This document shows, piece after piece, positions 26,691 to 35,619 of a DNA stretch of 43,701 nucleotides. The notes below the pieces were generated by a model. It was not told the DNA's origin. It saw nothing but the letters and a program-made list of their open reading frames with translations, and searched no databases. The stretch is from Gammaproteobacteria bacterium (GTDB lineage: Bacteria > Pseudomonadota > Gammaproteobacteria > Arenicellales > CAJQKF01), in the NCBI GenBank assembly GCA_030429665.1, contig JAUIEZ010000027.1, positions 1-43,701 of the forward strand, given 5' to 3'. The translations under genes were made by a program, and so were the position numbers. The stretch's first letter is position 1, and each line of letters opens with the position of its first letter.

Positions 26691-27986
26691 GTGGATACTG
26701 CGATCTTCGCCTGGACTCCCCAACTGATGGTCGCCCGCGACTTTTTCATCGCGCTGTTTATCGGCGTGCTGATCGGTTTCGAGCGAGAGCGCCATGCCGA
26801 GGGGAGGGATCCGACGTTCGGGGGATTGCGCACGTTCGTGCTTTGCGCGCTGCTCGGCGCGCTGGCCGGCTGGCTGGACGCGCCGGCCGGGACGCCATGG
26901 CTCCTGGTCGCCGGCTTGCTGGTATTGTGCGTCATGCTGGCCGTGGGATTGATTCTCGAATCGCGCGACGACGCCGGCGAGCCGGGTATGACCACCGAGA
27001 TCTCCGCGCTGGTGACCTATCTGCTCGGCGGCGCGGTGACCCGCGGCCATGCGGGGGTCGCCGTCATGCTGGCCATCGCGGTTCTGGCGTTGCTGGCCTT
27101 CAAGCAGCCGTTGCACGGCATTGTTCGTGCCGTCGACCGCGAGGACATGATCGCCGGGCTCAAGCTGCTCGCGGCGAGTTTCATCGTGCTGCCGCTGCTG
27201 CCCGATAGCCCCATCGATCCCTGGGGCGCGCTCAATCCCTACCGCCTGTGGCTGCTGGTCGTGTTGATTTCGACATTGTCGCTGGTCGGCTACGTCGCCG
27301 TACGGCTGCTGGGCCCGCGCCGCGGCTTTACGCTGACGGGCGTGTTCGGCGGGCTGGTGTCGTCCACGGCGGTGACCATGAGCTTCGCCAGGCAGAGCCG
27401 GCACGCCCCGTCGCTGGAGGGGCTGGTCGCCATGGGCACGCTGCTGGCCTGGACCATCATGCTGGTGCGCGTGGTGGTCGAGGTGATGGTGGTGAACCGG
27501 GCATTGCTCGTGACCCTGGCGGCGCCGCTGGCCGCCATGTTTGTCGTTTCGGTGATCGCCGTCGCCTGGTTCGCGCACGCCGCCGGCAGGCATGGCACGT
27601 CCGGGACCGCCGCCGGCCGCGACCTTTCGCTGAAGAACCCGTTCAGCCTGACGTCCGCAATCAATTTTGCCCTGTTGTTCGCGCTGGTGTTGCTCGTGGT
27701 ACGTTTCGTCCAGTTGTACGTTCCCGACGAATGGCTCTACGCGGTGGCGGCGCTGGCGGGAGCCACGGACGTCGACGCCATCACGCTGTCGGTGGCGGGC
27801 GCCGCGCGCGACGGTCTCGCGGAACGCCTGGCGGTGCTCAGCATTTTGGTGGCAGTGTGGTCGAATACGCTGGCGAAGTGCGCGCTGGTCTTCGTCCTGG
27901 GCAGTCACCGCGTCGCGGCGCGACTGGCGATTGCCAGCGTCGCGGCCATTGCCGCCGGGGCAGCGACGTTCCTGGCATCCGGCTGA
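26691..27986 (+). CDS. MgtC/SapB plus DUF4010 membrane protein
   Basis: 431 residues with about twelve membrane helices. The N-terminal third resembles MgtC/SapB (FIGVLIGFERERHAEG, then GGLRTFVLCALLGALAG), and the remainder matches the DUF4010 domain (GFTLTGVFGGLVSSTAVTMS and a terminal AGATDVDAITLS). Such fusions are common and of unknown function. Start candidates are GTG 26691, 25 bases after the MscK-like stop, and ATG 26727. It probably shares a transcript with the channel gene and converges with uvrD. Confidence 0.88.
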   Translation: MDTAIFAWTPQLMVARDFFIALFIGVLIGFERERHAEGRDPTFGGLRTFVLCALLGALAGWLDAPAGTPWLLVAGLLVLCVMLAVGLILESRDDAGEPGMTTEISALVTYLLGGAVTRGHAGVAVMLAIAVLALLAFKQPLHGIVRAVDREDMIAGLKLLAASFIVLPLLPDSPIDPWGALNPYRLWLLVVLISTLSLVGYVAVRLLGPRRGFTLTGVFGGLVSSTAVTMSFARQSRHAPSLEGLVAMGTLLAWTIMLVRVVVEVMVVNRALLVTLAAPLAAMFVVSVIAVAWFAHAAGRHGTSGTAAGRDLSLKNPFSLTSAINFALLFALVLLVVRFVQLYVPDEWLYAVAALAGATDVDAITLSVAGAARDGLAERLAVLSILVAVWSNTLAKCALVFVLGSHRVAARLAIASVAAIAAGAATFLASG

Positions 27987-28017
27987 CCCTTCCGGCCGTT
28001 ATCCCGCGCCGTCTCGA

Positions 28018-30165
28018 CTAGGCCACTTCCAGGTTGGCATACGCCAGCACCAGCCACTTGTGCCCGACGTCCTCGAAATTGACCTGCACACGGGCGTGCT
28101 CGCCCTGGCCTTCGACATTGATCACGGTACCGGCCCCGAACTTCCTGTGCTGCACCCGCGCACCGAGCTTGAGACCGCCGGCGCCCGACTCGGGTACCTG
28201 CGTGGGGATGGCAGTCGCGGTGGCGACGCGCACCGGGCGGGTAAACTTCGCCGGCACCTCGGACAAAAAGCGCGACGGGCGTGAATAGGTCTCGCGGCCG
28301 TGCAGGCGGCGCACCTCGGCGTAGGTCATGTACAGCATTTGCATGGCGCGGGTCATGCCGACGTAGCATAGCCGGCGTTCTTCCTCCAGGCGGCCCGGTT
28401 CCTCGATCGAGCGCTGGTGCGGGAAGAGGCCCTCCTCCATGCCGCACAGGAACACGAGGGGAAACTCCAGTCCCTTGGCCGAGTGCAGGCTCATGAGCTG
28501 CACGCAGTCCTCCCACTCGTTGGCCTGGCTGTCGCCGGCCTCCAGCGCCGCCTGGGTGAGAAAGGCGGTAAGCCGATCCATGTCCTCCTCGCCGACATCT
28601 GGATTGAAGCCGCGCGTGGCATTGACCAGCTCCTCGAGGTTCTCGATGCGTGTCTCGGCCTTCTCGCCCTTTTCCTTCTGGTAGTGCTCGACGAGACCGC
28701 TTCGGCGCAGCACCGTGTCGGTCAGGCCCGGCAGGTCGAGGTGATCGGTGTCGTCGTCCATGGACTCGATCAACTCCAGGAATCCGGCCAGGGCGCTGCG
28801 CGCCCGGGAGGGCAGGGACGAGCCCGTGGCGAGCTCCCGCGCGGCCTGCCAGAGCGAGACTCCCTTCGCGCGCGCGTGCTCGCGCACCGCGTCGACGGTG
28901 CGATTGCCGATGCCGCGCGTCGGCAGATTGACGACGCGTTCGAACGAGGGATCCGAGTCCCGGTTGTTGACCAGCCGAAGGTACGCCAGCGCGTCCTTGA
29001 TCTCGGCGCGTTCGAAGAAGCGAAGGCCGCCGTACACGCGGTACGGTATCGCCCGGTCGATCAGGTGCTGCTCGAATACGCGCGACTGGGCGTTGGACCG
29101 GTAGAGGATAGCGGCCGACTGGCGCGCGTTTCCCTCGCCGATCCAGTCCTCGATGCGGTCGATCACGAAGCGCGCTTCGTCGTTGTCGTTGAATGCGGCG
29201 TACAGGCGGATCGCGTCGCCCTCGGCACCCTCGGTCCACAGGCTCTTGCCGAGACGTCCCTCGTTGTGCGCGATAACGGCGTTGGCGGCGGCCAGTATGG
29301 TGCCGGTGGAGCGGTAGTTCTGTTCCAGGCGCACCACCTTCGTGCCCGGAAAATCCTGTTCGAAGCGCAGGATGTTTTCTACGCGGGCGCCGCGCCAGCC
29401 ATAGATGGACTGGTCGTCGTCTCCCACCGCCACGATGTCGTTGCGCGGCTCCGCGAACAGTTTCAGCCAGCGATACTGTATGGCATTGGTATCCTGGAAC
29501 TCGTCCACCATGACGTGGCGAAAGCGCTCGTGGTAATGGGCGCGAAGCGGTTCGTTGTTCGTCAGCTGCTCGGTGGCGCGCAGCAGCAACTCGGCGAAGT
29601 CCACCAGGCCGAGGCGCTGGCAGGTTTCCTCGTAGGCGCTATAGATGCCGACCATCTGCTGTATCTGGTAATCGTCGCCGGCATCGACGTTGTGCGGCCG
29701 GCGGCCCTCTTCCTTGTGGTTGTTGATGAACCACTGTACCTGTCGCGGCGGCCAGTAGCCCTCGTCCAGGCCCATGTCGCGCAGGATGCGGCGCACCAGC
29801 CGATACTGGTCGTCGCTGTCGAGGACCTCGAAACCGGGCGGCAGGCCCGCCTCCTCGTGATGGGTGCGCAGAAGACGGTGGGAGATGCCGTGAAAGGTGC
29901 CCATCCACATGCCGCCCACCGGGAAGCCGAGCATCTCCTCCACGCGCCCGCGCATCTCGCGGGCGGCCTTGTTGGTGAAGGTCACCGCCAGTATCGACAG
30001 CGGCGAAACGCGCAGTGCCTGCACCAGCCACGCGATGCGGTAGGTGAGAACACGCGTCTTGCCGCTGCCCGCGCCGGCCAATACCAGCATCGGGCCCGGA
30101 TCGGCGGCAACCGCCTCGCGTTGCGCCGCGTTCAGCGCGTCGAAGATGTGGGAGACGTCTTCCAT
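28018..30165 (-). CDS. uvrD: DNA helicase II (UvrD)
   Basis: 715 residues of the SF1A UvrD/PcrA/Rep family. Motif I is AGAGSGKTRVLTYR near residue 31, motif II contains DEFQDTN, motif III is GDDDQSIYGWRGA, motif IV is QNYRST, and LMSLHSAKGLEFPLVF lies in the C-terminal helicase core. The C-terminus carries the Tudor-like tail (LGARVQHRKFGAGTVINVEG) that binds RNA polymerase in UvrD/PcrA. Acts in mismatch and nucleotide-excision repair. ATG 30165; it follows folA on the same strand with about 50 bases between. Confidence 0.97.
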   Translation of the reverse strand: MEDVSHIFDALNAAQREAVAADPGPMLVLAGAGSGKTRVLTYRIAWLVQALRVSPLSILAVTFTNKAAREMRGRVEEMLGFPVGGMWMGTFHGISHRLLRTHHEEAGLPPGFEVLDSDDQYRLVRRILRDMGLDEGYWPPRQVQWFINNHKEEGRRPHNVDAGDDYQIQQMVGIYSAYEETCQRLGLVDFAELLLRATEQLTNNEPLRAHYHERFRHVMVDEFQDTNAIQYRWLKLFAEPRNDIVAVGDDDQSIYGWRGARVENILRFEQDFPGTKVVRLEQNYRSTGTILAAANAVIAHNEGRLGKSLWTEGAEGDAIRLYAAFNDNDEARFVIDRIEDWIGEGNARQSAAILYRSNAQSRVFEQHLIDRAIPYRVYGGLRFFERAEIKDALAYLRLVNNRDSDPSFERVVNLPTRGIGNRTVDAVREHARAKGVSLWQAARELATGSSLPSRARSALAGFLELIESMDDDTDHLDLPGLTDTVLRRSGLVEHYQKEKGEKAETRIENLEELVNATRGFNPDVGEEDMDRLTAFLTQAALEAGDSQANEWEDCVQLMSLHSAKGLEFPLVFLCGMEEGLFPHQRSIEEPGRLEEERRLCYVGMTRAMQMLYMTYAEVRRLHGRETYSRPSRFLSEVPAKFTRPVRVATATAIPTQVPESGAGGLKLGARVQHRKFGAGTVINVEGQGEHARVQVNFEDVGHKWLVLAYANLEVA

Positions 30166-30216
30166 GGCCCGATTATAACGGCGCCGCCTGCGCCGGGCGT
30201 GGCGGGATGGCGAAGC

Positions 30217-30702
30217 TCAGAGCGGTTCTCGGCGCAAACCCGTGCGTCGCATGAGGACGTGCGTCAGTCTCGGGTCGTCGGCATCGGCAGTCTCGCTTTC
30301 GATGCGCCACTCGTCTCTGTCGATGGTCGGGAAGCGCACCGCGTCCGGGTCGACGACGCGATCGGGAACCCGGGTGATATCGAGGGTGTCGCAGTAGGCC
30401 AGCGCCACCGCGTAGATTTGCGCGCCGCCGATCACCCAGCACGGCTCGCCGGCCGCGGCGAGCGCGGACTCGACGTCGCGAAAGCATTCGACGTCATCGA
30501 CGCCGGAGCGGCTGATCACGATATTGCGGCGTCCGGGCAGTGCCTTGCGGCCGATGGAGTCCCAGGTCTTGCGGCCCATGACGATGGCCGCGCCCATGGT
30601 CACGCGCTTGAAGCGCTTGAGGTCGGCCGCATAGTGCCATGGCAGGCCGCCATGCAACCCGATGACGCCGTCCGCGGCGATGGCGACGATGGCGCCGCGC
30701 AC
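30217..30702 (-). CDS. folA: Dihydrofolate reductase
   Basis: 161 residues, the normal chromosomal length. Reduces dihydrofolate to tetrahydrofolate with NADPH. Landmarks are GLPWHYAADLKRFKRVTMG (active-site D), VMGRKTWDSIG (NADPH binding) and VIGGAQIYA. The start is GTG at 30702-30700: its first base is the last base of the thyA stop (TAGTG), so the two are translationally coupled. The arrangement lets FolA recycle the dihydrofolate that ThyA makes. The in-frame extension upstream to 31431 is a thyA shadow. Confidence 0.96.
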   Translation of the reverse strand: MRGAIVAIAADGVIGLHGGLPWHYAADLKRFKRVTMGAAIVMGRKTWDSIGRKALPGRRNIVISRSGVDDVECFRDVESALAAAGEPCWVIGGAQIYAVALAYCDTLDITRVPDRVVDPDAVRFPTIDRDEWRIESETADADDPRLTHVLMRRTGLRREPL

Positions 30703-31583
30703 TATACGGCGACCTTGAAGTCGATGAACGGATGGGGCTCGTAGCCGTCGAGGCGGAATTTCTCCAGCAGCACGTCGGTGTCCGCGTCGAGCAACGAGCG
30801 GATGTCGTCGAGTTCGCGTATCGAGGGATCGATGGTCAGTCGCGGCAGCGGCCGCGGCTCGCGCTCGAGCTGGGTCTTCAGGCCCGGGACGTGGTCGTAC
30901 TCGGCCATGGTGCCATCGGCCTTGGCGGTATAGACGTGGGCATCGACCAGGGTGTGGGCGAGGATGCCGGGTCGTATGCCGCTCATGTGGGCAAACAACG
31001 ACAGCAGGAAGGCGTAGCCGGCGATGTTGTAGGGCACGCCCAGCGCGACGTCGCAGCTGCGCTGGGTAAGGTGCAGGCACACGCGCGGTTCGCCGCCGGC
31101 GTCGAGCTGCACGTTGATTACCCAGAACGCGTGGCATGGAGGCAGTTCGCTGGCGTGGGCATTGCCGGGCGCCCAGGCGGATACCACCATGCGGCGGCTC
31201 ATGGGATTGGTCCGCAGCTGGTCGAGCACCCAGGCCACCTGGTCGGCGAACGCGGCACGACCCTGCTCGTCGTGCACCGGAAAGTGGCGCCAGAAATTGC
31301 CGTAGGCGCTCGGCACCCTGCCGTCGTCGTCGGCCCAGGGATCCCAGAACTTGCAGCCGTGCTTTTTCAGCAGGCCGATGTGGGTGTCGCCGGAGAGAAA
31401 CCACAGGTTTTCCACGACGATGTTCTTCCACGAGATCTTCTTGGTGGTCAACAGCGGGAAGCCCGCTGCCAGGTCGATCTCGTAGTTGATGTTGAAGGTC
31501 GAGAGCGTATCGACGCCGGTTCGGTTCTCCTTGCGCGTGCCACGCTCGAGCACCTCGCGGACGGTGTCCAGGTATTGTTTCAA
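30702..31583 (-). CDS. thyA: Thymidylate synthase
   Basis: 293 residues, longer than the 264 of E. coli. Makes dTMP from dUMP using methylene-tetrahydrofolate. Visible elements are RKENRTGVDTLSTF, FPLLTTKK, DPWADDDGRVPSAYG, the phosphate-binding PMSRRMVVSAW, catalytic C150 in ELPPCHAFW, and LTQRSCDVALGVPYNIAGYA. The extra length lies mainly between the N-terminal core and the catalytic loop, as in several other bacterial ThyA proteins. It precedes folA with a one-base overlap and follows the AsmA-like gene by about 97 bases. Confidence 0.97.
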   Translation of the reverse strand: MKQYLDTVREVLERGTRKENRTGVDTLSTFNINYEIDLAAGFPLLTTKKISWKNIVVENLWFLSGDTHIGLLKKHGCKFWDPWADDDGRVPSAYGNFWRHFPVHDEQGRAAFADQVAWVLDQLRTNPMSRRMVVSAWAPGNAHASELPPCHAFWVINVQLDAGGEPRVCLHLTQRSCDVALGVPYNIAGYAFLLSLFAHMSGIRPGILAHTLVDAHVYTAKADGTMAEYDHVPGLKTQLEREPRPLPRLTIDPSIRELDDIRSLLDADTDVLLEKFRLDGYEPHPFIDFKVAV

Positions 31584-31680
31584 CGGTGGTCCGGATCGAC
31601 GGTTGGAATGAATGCCGGGCCTTCGGATTATGCCCCCTGGCCAGGCGCCTGGCTACCGGGCGCCGCGAAGTGACTCGTCG

Positions 31681-32484
31681 TCAATTCCCCTGTAGCAGTT
31701 CCTTGAGCTTCGCGCGCGCCTTATCCTTCAATTCGTCGGCACGACGCTCGAGCTCCGCACGCGCCGCCTCGACGGCCGCGTCCCGAAGGCGCTCACGCAC
31801 CACCGAGCGCACCGCGTCGGTCAGTTGCCGGAACATCTGGCGGGCGATCTCGGTGCGAGTGCCCTCGAGGTCGGTGAACACGAACTCGTCGATCGTCAAT
31901 GACTCGGGTTCGTCCATGCCGTCGAGATCGACGAGGACGGAAGCTTGCGAGATCTCCACCCGTTCGATGGTGTAGGTGGGCGATGACACATCGTCCTCGT
32001 CGCCGGTCGGCTCGGCCGACCCGCCGGTGCCCGTGTCGGCGTTCGTGTCGGCGTCGCCACCGGATGCCTCGTCGTCGCGGCTTCGCGTGCCGGTTCCGCC
32101 GGTGGAAGCCGGCGCGGCGTTCTCTCGCAGCACGTCAATGTTGGTTCGCTCGGGCGTTCCTTCGACGCGAATCGTGGGCCGTCCGGCATGGACGCGGGTG
32201 ATGGTGCCGGTCGTGACCTCGATGGCCACGCTGATCTCGTCGAAGCGCACCGCCGGTTGATCCGAGAATCCCGGCGGATTGGCGACCACGAGGTCGGTCA
32301 GCGAGGCGGTGCCGTTGGTCAGCGAGATGTCCACCGAGCCGATTCCGACCGGCACACCGGCCACGCGCGAGCCGGTGCGCTCGATGCGGGAATGCACGAC
32401 CGAGTCGATGTTCATGACGAGGTAGGCGGCGACCGCCAGCAGCGTGGCCAGCAGGATGGCGATGACGATCAGGATTCTGCGCAC
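31681..32484 (-). CDS. AsmA-like membrane-anchored protein of unknown function
   Basis: 267 residues. One N-terminal membrane helix (residues 4-24) anchors a periplasmic domain with an AsmA-type pattern (HSRIERTGSRVAGVPVGIGSVDISL, then LTDLVVANPPGFS). A low-complexity acidic Gly/Thr/Asp linker (about residues 122-168) separates it from a second beta region and a highly charged C-terminal helix (about 215-267). The AsmA/DUF748 assignment is moderate; these proteins act in envelope lipid or outer-membrane biogenesis. It lies between a penicillin-binding protein gene and thyA on the same strand. Confidence 0.7.
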   Translation of the reverse strand: MRRILIVIAILLATLLAVAAYLVMNIDSVVHSRIERTGSRVAGVPVGIGSVDISLTNGTASLTDLVVANPPGFSDQPAVRFDEISVAIEVTTGTITRVHAGRPTIRVEGTPERTNIDVLRENAAPASTGGTGTRSRDDEASGGDADTNADTGTGGSAEPTGDEDDVSSPTYTIERVEISQASVLVDLDGMDEPESLTIDEFVFTDLEGTRTEIARQMFRQLTDAVRSVVRERLRDAAVEAARAELERRADELKDKARAKLKELLQGN

Positions 32485-32536
32485 GGGACGGGTTCTCCGG
32501 GCGAGGTGGTAGGTGCCGCCGGGCCCGGGTGCCGCT

Positions 32537-34027
32537 TCACCCGGCGGGATCGAAGTAGTTCTCGATCAATCGACGGGCAAGGTAGGCGGACTTCACGTAC
32601 CAATACTCTTTGTTGATGCACAGCGCGGCGAAGGCGATCTTGCGCGTGCCGTCACTGGCGTAGCCGACGAACCAGTCGTACCTGCCCTCGGGATGGAATC
32701 CGGTCAGGGATCCCGTCTTGCCGCCGACCTCGATATTCTTGAATCGCTTGCTGAAACCGCGAAACGGCTTGCTGGCCGACCCCCGGCGCACGGTCTCCTG
32801 CATGAGCTTGCGCATTTCTTCGGCGGCGTCGGCGCTGATGATCCGCGTCGCTTCGCCCGGGTCGGACTCGAACAGGATGATGCCGTACTCGTCTGTAATC
32901 GCGTCGACCAGCCGCGGCGCGGGCATGACGCCGTCGTTAATGACGGTGGCGGCCAACAGGGCGCCGTGCACCGGGCTGATGTTGGTGCCCCGGGTATAGC
33001 CGGACGCGGTCTCGGCGACGGACCATTCCTCGGTCGGATCCAACTCGATGGTCGACGTTTGTACCGGGATGTCCGCATCGAGCGGTTGATTGAAGCGAAA
33101 GCGCTCGGAATACTCCAGCAGCTTGTCGCCGCCCACCGTGTAGATGCCGAGCCGCGCAAACACGGTATTCACCGAGCGCGAGAAGGAGTCCTCCAGCGTG
33201 CGGTGCCGGGTCCACTTGTTGTTGCGATGGTTGAAGACGTTTTTCTTGTAAAGCGTCGTGGTCTTGCCGTTGTACGGCAGGACCGTGTCGGCATCGGCCT
33301 TGCCGAGGTCGATGGCTGCCGCGGCGGTCACGGTCTTGAACACCGAGGCCGCCGGGTAGCTCGCGCGCAACGCGAGGTTCTCGTGGGGCTGGCCGTCGCG
33401 GCGGATATCGGCCATGGCGAGGATGCGGCCGGACTCGGCATCCATGGCGACGACGACGCCGTAATCCGGTCGGTATTTTTCGAGTTCGGCGGTGATGGCC
33501 GCCTGCAGGTCGATGTCGACGTTGTAGTGAACGCGCGCGGTCTTGTCGGGCAACGATGCCAGGGGCAGCGACTCGGGAAGGCGATTGTCGCGCAGGTACT
33601 CGGCCAGGCTCAGCTTGACGTCCTGCTTGTCGATGCCCCAGATCTGGTTGCGCGAGTGTTCCACGGTACCCATCGCGGCGGGCCAGAAAAAGGCAATGCC
33701 ACAGGCCAGCAACGCGTTGGTGAGGGCCATGGCCAGGCTGCGCCGTCGCGGCGCCGCACGGCGTGGCACCTTCATGGCGGGCCGCTCGGCGTTGTGCAGA
33801 TTGTGTGCCTGCGGCCGGATAACGGAGGAGCGTTTCAGCGTCGAGGCGGGCAGGTGGATGGTGTCGCGGCGCGAGCGACCGCGAAAGAGCGGACGCTTGG
33901 GGATCGATGGATACCGGTTCGATTGCCTGCGGCGGAACATGCGTGTAATGCGAATCCTGGGTCGACGGTCAAGCTGCTGGCGCCGGGAAACCGGCCCGTG
34001 TCGGGTATCGGTAGATTCCTCTTGCAT
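32537..34027 (-). CDS. Transpeptidase-only penicillin-binding protein
   Basis: 496 residues. A cytoplasmic N-terminal tail of about 97 residues with some 25 arginines precedes one membrane helix (about 98-120). The catalytic domain follows, with all three penicillin-binding motifs: S228-V-F-K231, S285-V-N287 and K437-T-G439. Neither a glycosyltransferase domain nor a full PBP-dimer domain is evident, so it is smaller than class A or B enzymes such as FtsI. It may crosslink peptidoglycan in a specialised setting. Start ATG 34027 lies about ten bases after the predicted transcript start; Met30 (33940) and Met85 are alternatives. Confidence 0.85.
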   Translation of the reverse strand: MQEESTDTRHGPVSRRQQLDRRPRIRITRMFRRRQSNRYPSIPKRPLFRGRSRRDTIHLPASTLKRSSVIRPQAHNLHNAERPAMKVPRRAAPRRRSLAMALTNALLACGIAFFWPAAMGTVEHSRNQIWGIDKQDVKLSLAEYLRDNRLPESLPLASLPDKTARVHYNVDIDLQAAITAELEKYRPDYGVVVAMDAESGRILAMADIRRDGQPHENLALRASYPAASVFKTVTAAAAIDLGKADADTVLPYNGKTTTLYKKNVFNHRNNKWTRHRTLEDSFSRSVNTVFARLGIYTVGGDKLLEYSERFRFNQPLDADIPVQTSTIELDPTEEWSVAETASGYTRGTNISPVHGALLAATVINDGVMPAPRLVDAITDEYGIILFESDPGEATRIISADAAEEMRKLMQETVRRGSASKPFRGFSKRFKNIEVGGKTGSLTGFHPEGRYDWFVGYASDGTRKIAFAALCINKEYWYVKSAYLARRLIENYFDPAG

Positions 34028-34043
34028 ACCGACCCTGCTTTTT

Positions 34044-34072
34044 ATTATCCAACAGCAAGGCCATGGTGTAAA
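34044..34072 (-). promoter_or_regulatory. Sigma-70 promoter of the penicillin-binding protein gene
   Basis: On the minus strand TTTACA (34072-34067), an exact 17-base spacer and GATAAT (34049-34044), each one mismatch from consensus. It is in the AT-richest patch nearby and lies directly before the start codon at 34027, giving a leader of only about ten bases if that start is used. Confidence 0.62.
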
Positions 34073-34164
34073 TCTCGGCTGTCGTTTCGGATCAAGGGTT
34101 TAACCCGTAAAAATCCAGCAATCTGGCAAATGCGGCGCGACCTCGCCGCGATTCGCGGTCGATA

Positions 34165-34893
34165 TCAGTGTCGTTCGCCGAGATCGGTCAACAGCACTTC
34201 GCGCGCCTTGTTCACCAGCGAGGCGAAATAGGCCGAGCCGCCGCGATCGGGATGGAGTTTCTGCATCAGTCGTCGGTGCGCGGCCTGCACGTCCTTGACC
34301 GTCGCACCTTTCTCGAGTCCGAGTATGGAAAGGGCCTCGTCCACGGACATCGGACCGCGCGCGTCGCCGCCCGGTGTCGCGTCTTCTTCGTCCTCGCCGC
34401 GCCAGTCGGTGCCGTGGTAGCGGTCGAGGTACGCCTCGACCAGTCGCGCGGACTGCGGATCGTCGGCCCGGCACGCCTTCAGCAGCTCGACCAACTGTTC
34501 CCGTGTCAGCGCGGACAGCATCGACCCCTTGTACGTTCCGGCGAGGATCTCTCCGTCGATGTCGCCGCTGTCGTGATCGAGCGTCATGGCGAGCCAGGCG
34601 GTGCTGACGCTGGACTGGCGTCCGGATGACGGACCGCGAAACGCCTTTACGGTATTCCACGCGCGCATCGCCATCATGGCGCGCTGAATCCAGGGTGCCG
34701 CCGCACCGAGCAGGGCGAACAACCAATGAATACGACCGGTCAGAACCAGGATCAACAGCGCCGCGGCGACGCCGTAGATCACGATGCGCCCGAGCGCCTG
34801 AGAGCGCTGTGCCGGGCTCGCCTTGCCCAGCCACGCCGCCAGGTACATCAGGCCGACCAGCAGCGCGACAAGCAGCAGGATCCGAATGCCCAT
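34165..34893 (-). CDS. Membrane protein with C-terminal DnaJ domain
   Basis: 242 residues. Two N-terminal membrane helices (about 4-22 and 37-53, with a further hydrophobic stretch near 58-70), a middle cytosolic region, and a C-terminal J domain (about 182-242) with the HPD tripeptide H214-P-D216 in LMQKLHPDRGG. The HPD motif would stimulate a DnaK-type ATPase at the membrane; the layout resembles TIM14-like bacterial DnaJ proteins rather than DjlA. Its ATG overlaps the stop of the VWA-like gene by one base (TGATG), so the two are translationally coupled and likely work together. Confidence 0.85.
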   Translation of the reverse strand: MGIRILLLVALLVGLMYLAAWLGKASPAQRSQALGRIVIYGVAAALLILVLTGRIHWLFALLGAAAPWIQRAMMAMRAWNTVKAFRGPSSGRQSSVSTAWLAMTLDHDSGDIDGEILAGTYKGSMLSALTREQLVELLKACRADDPQSARLVEAYLDRYHGTDWRGEDEEDATPGGDARGPMSVDEALSILGLEKGATVKDVQAAHRRLMQKLHPDRGGSAYFASLVNKAREVLLTDLGERH

Positions 34894-35618
34894 CAGGACT
34901 TCATTTGCCCGGTCAACAGCTTGAGCGCCTCGCCGCGGCCGCGACTGTAGTCGGCCAGCGCCTTGCGACCGCCGGTGGCATAGACCGCCACGCCGCACAG
35001 CAGGTCGCGCAACTGGGCGGCACTGGACGCGTCGAAGCGCGACCACGCGCCACCCGTGAGCCTGGCGACGTGCTTGAAAGTCTTTTCCGCCACGGCGTCG
35101 AAACCGTCCTGGAAGACGAACGCCGGCACGCCGTGGATGCCGAGCTGGCCGGCCAGGGCCGCCAGGCGGTCGGGATTCTCCTCCATGCAGTCGCCGACGA
35201 ACACGATGGCGTCGAGCTTGTGCTTTTTCGTTTCCTCGATGGCTAGCTTGAGTATGCGTTCGATCTGGGTAGTGCCCGCGGCGCAGCGAATGCCTGTCAT
35301 CTTGCCGGTCAGGTCTTCGCCGCTGCCCGACCACGGCAGGGCGTAGCATTCCATCAATCCGCGATAGTAGGCCAGCTTGATGGAAAGCGTGCCGAGCTTC
35401 GAGGCGGCAAGGAACATTTCCGCCTGGATTTGCATGGCCCGGTCCCATACCGGCTCGCGACTGGCGGTGGCATCGAGGGCGAATAGCAGTCGGCCGCTCT
35501 TGTCACCGGTCGGCGCCAGTGCCTTGGCCTGGTCGAGAAAGGCGTCGATCTCCCGACTTGACGAGCGTGCCGGGGCGCGGCCGGGCGTCGGGCGCAAGGG
35601 CTTGTCCCTGCCGGCCAT
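34893..35618 (-). CDS. VWA-domain-like protein
   Basis: 241 residues. After a basic N-terminal tail, a von Willebrand factor A-type fold is suggested by LLFALDATASRE, a D-x-T-x-S metal-ion-dependent adhesion site near residues 49-53, and by DAIVFVGDCMEE further on. No signal peptide, so it is cytosolic. VWA proteins usually help assemble complexes or chelatase-like machines. It starts one base after the pepN stop and ends in a one-base overlap with the DnaJ-domain gene. Function unknown. Confidence 0.8.
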   Translation of the reverse strand: MAGRDKPLRPTPGRAPARSSSREIDAFLDQAKALAPTGDKSGRLLFALDATASREPVWDRAMQIQAEMFLAASKLGTLSIKLAYYRGLMECYALPWSGSGEDLTGKMTGIRCAAGTTQIERILKLAIEETKKHKLDAIVFVGDCMEENPDRLAALAGQLGIHGVPAFVFQDGFDAVAEKTFKHVARLTGGAWSRFDASSAAQLRDLLCGVAVYATGGRKALADYSRGRGEALKLLTGQMKS

Positions 35619-35619
35619 G

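Noticed and set aside
28417-30744. 775-codon plus-strand frame opposite uvrD
   Set aside because: All UvrD motifs are on the minus strand; the plus frame is an antisense shadow.
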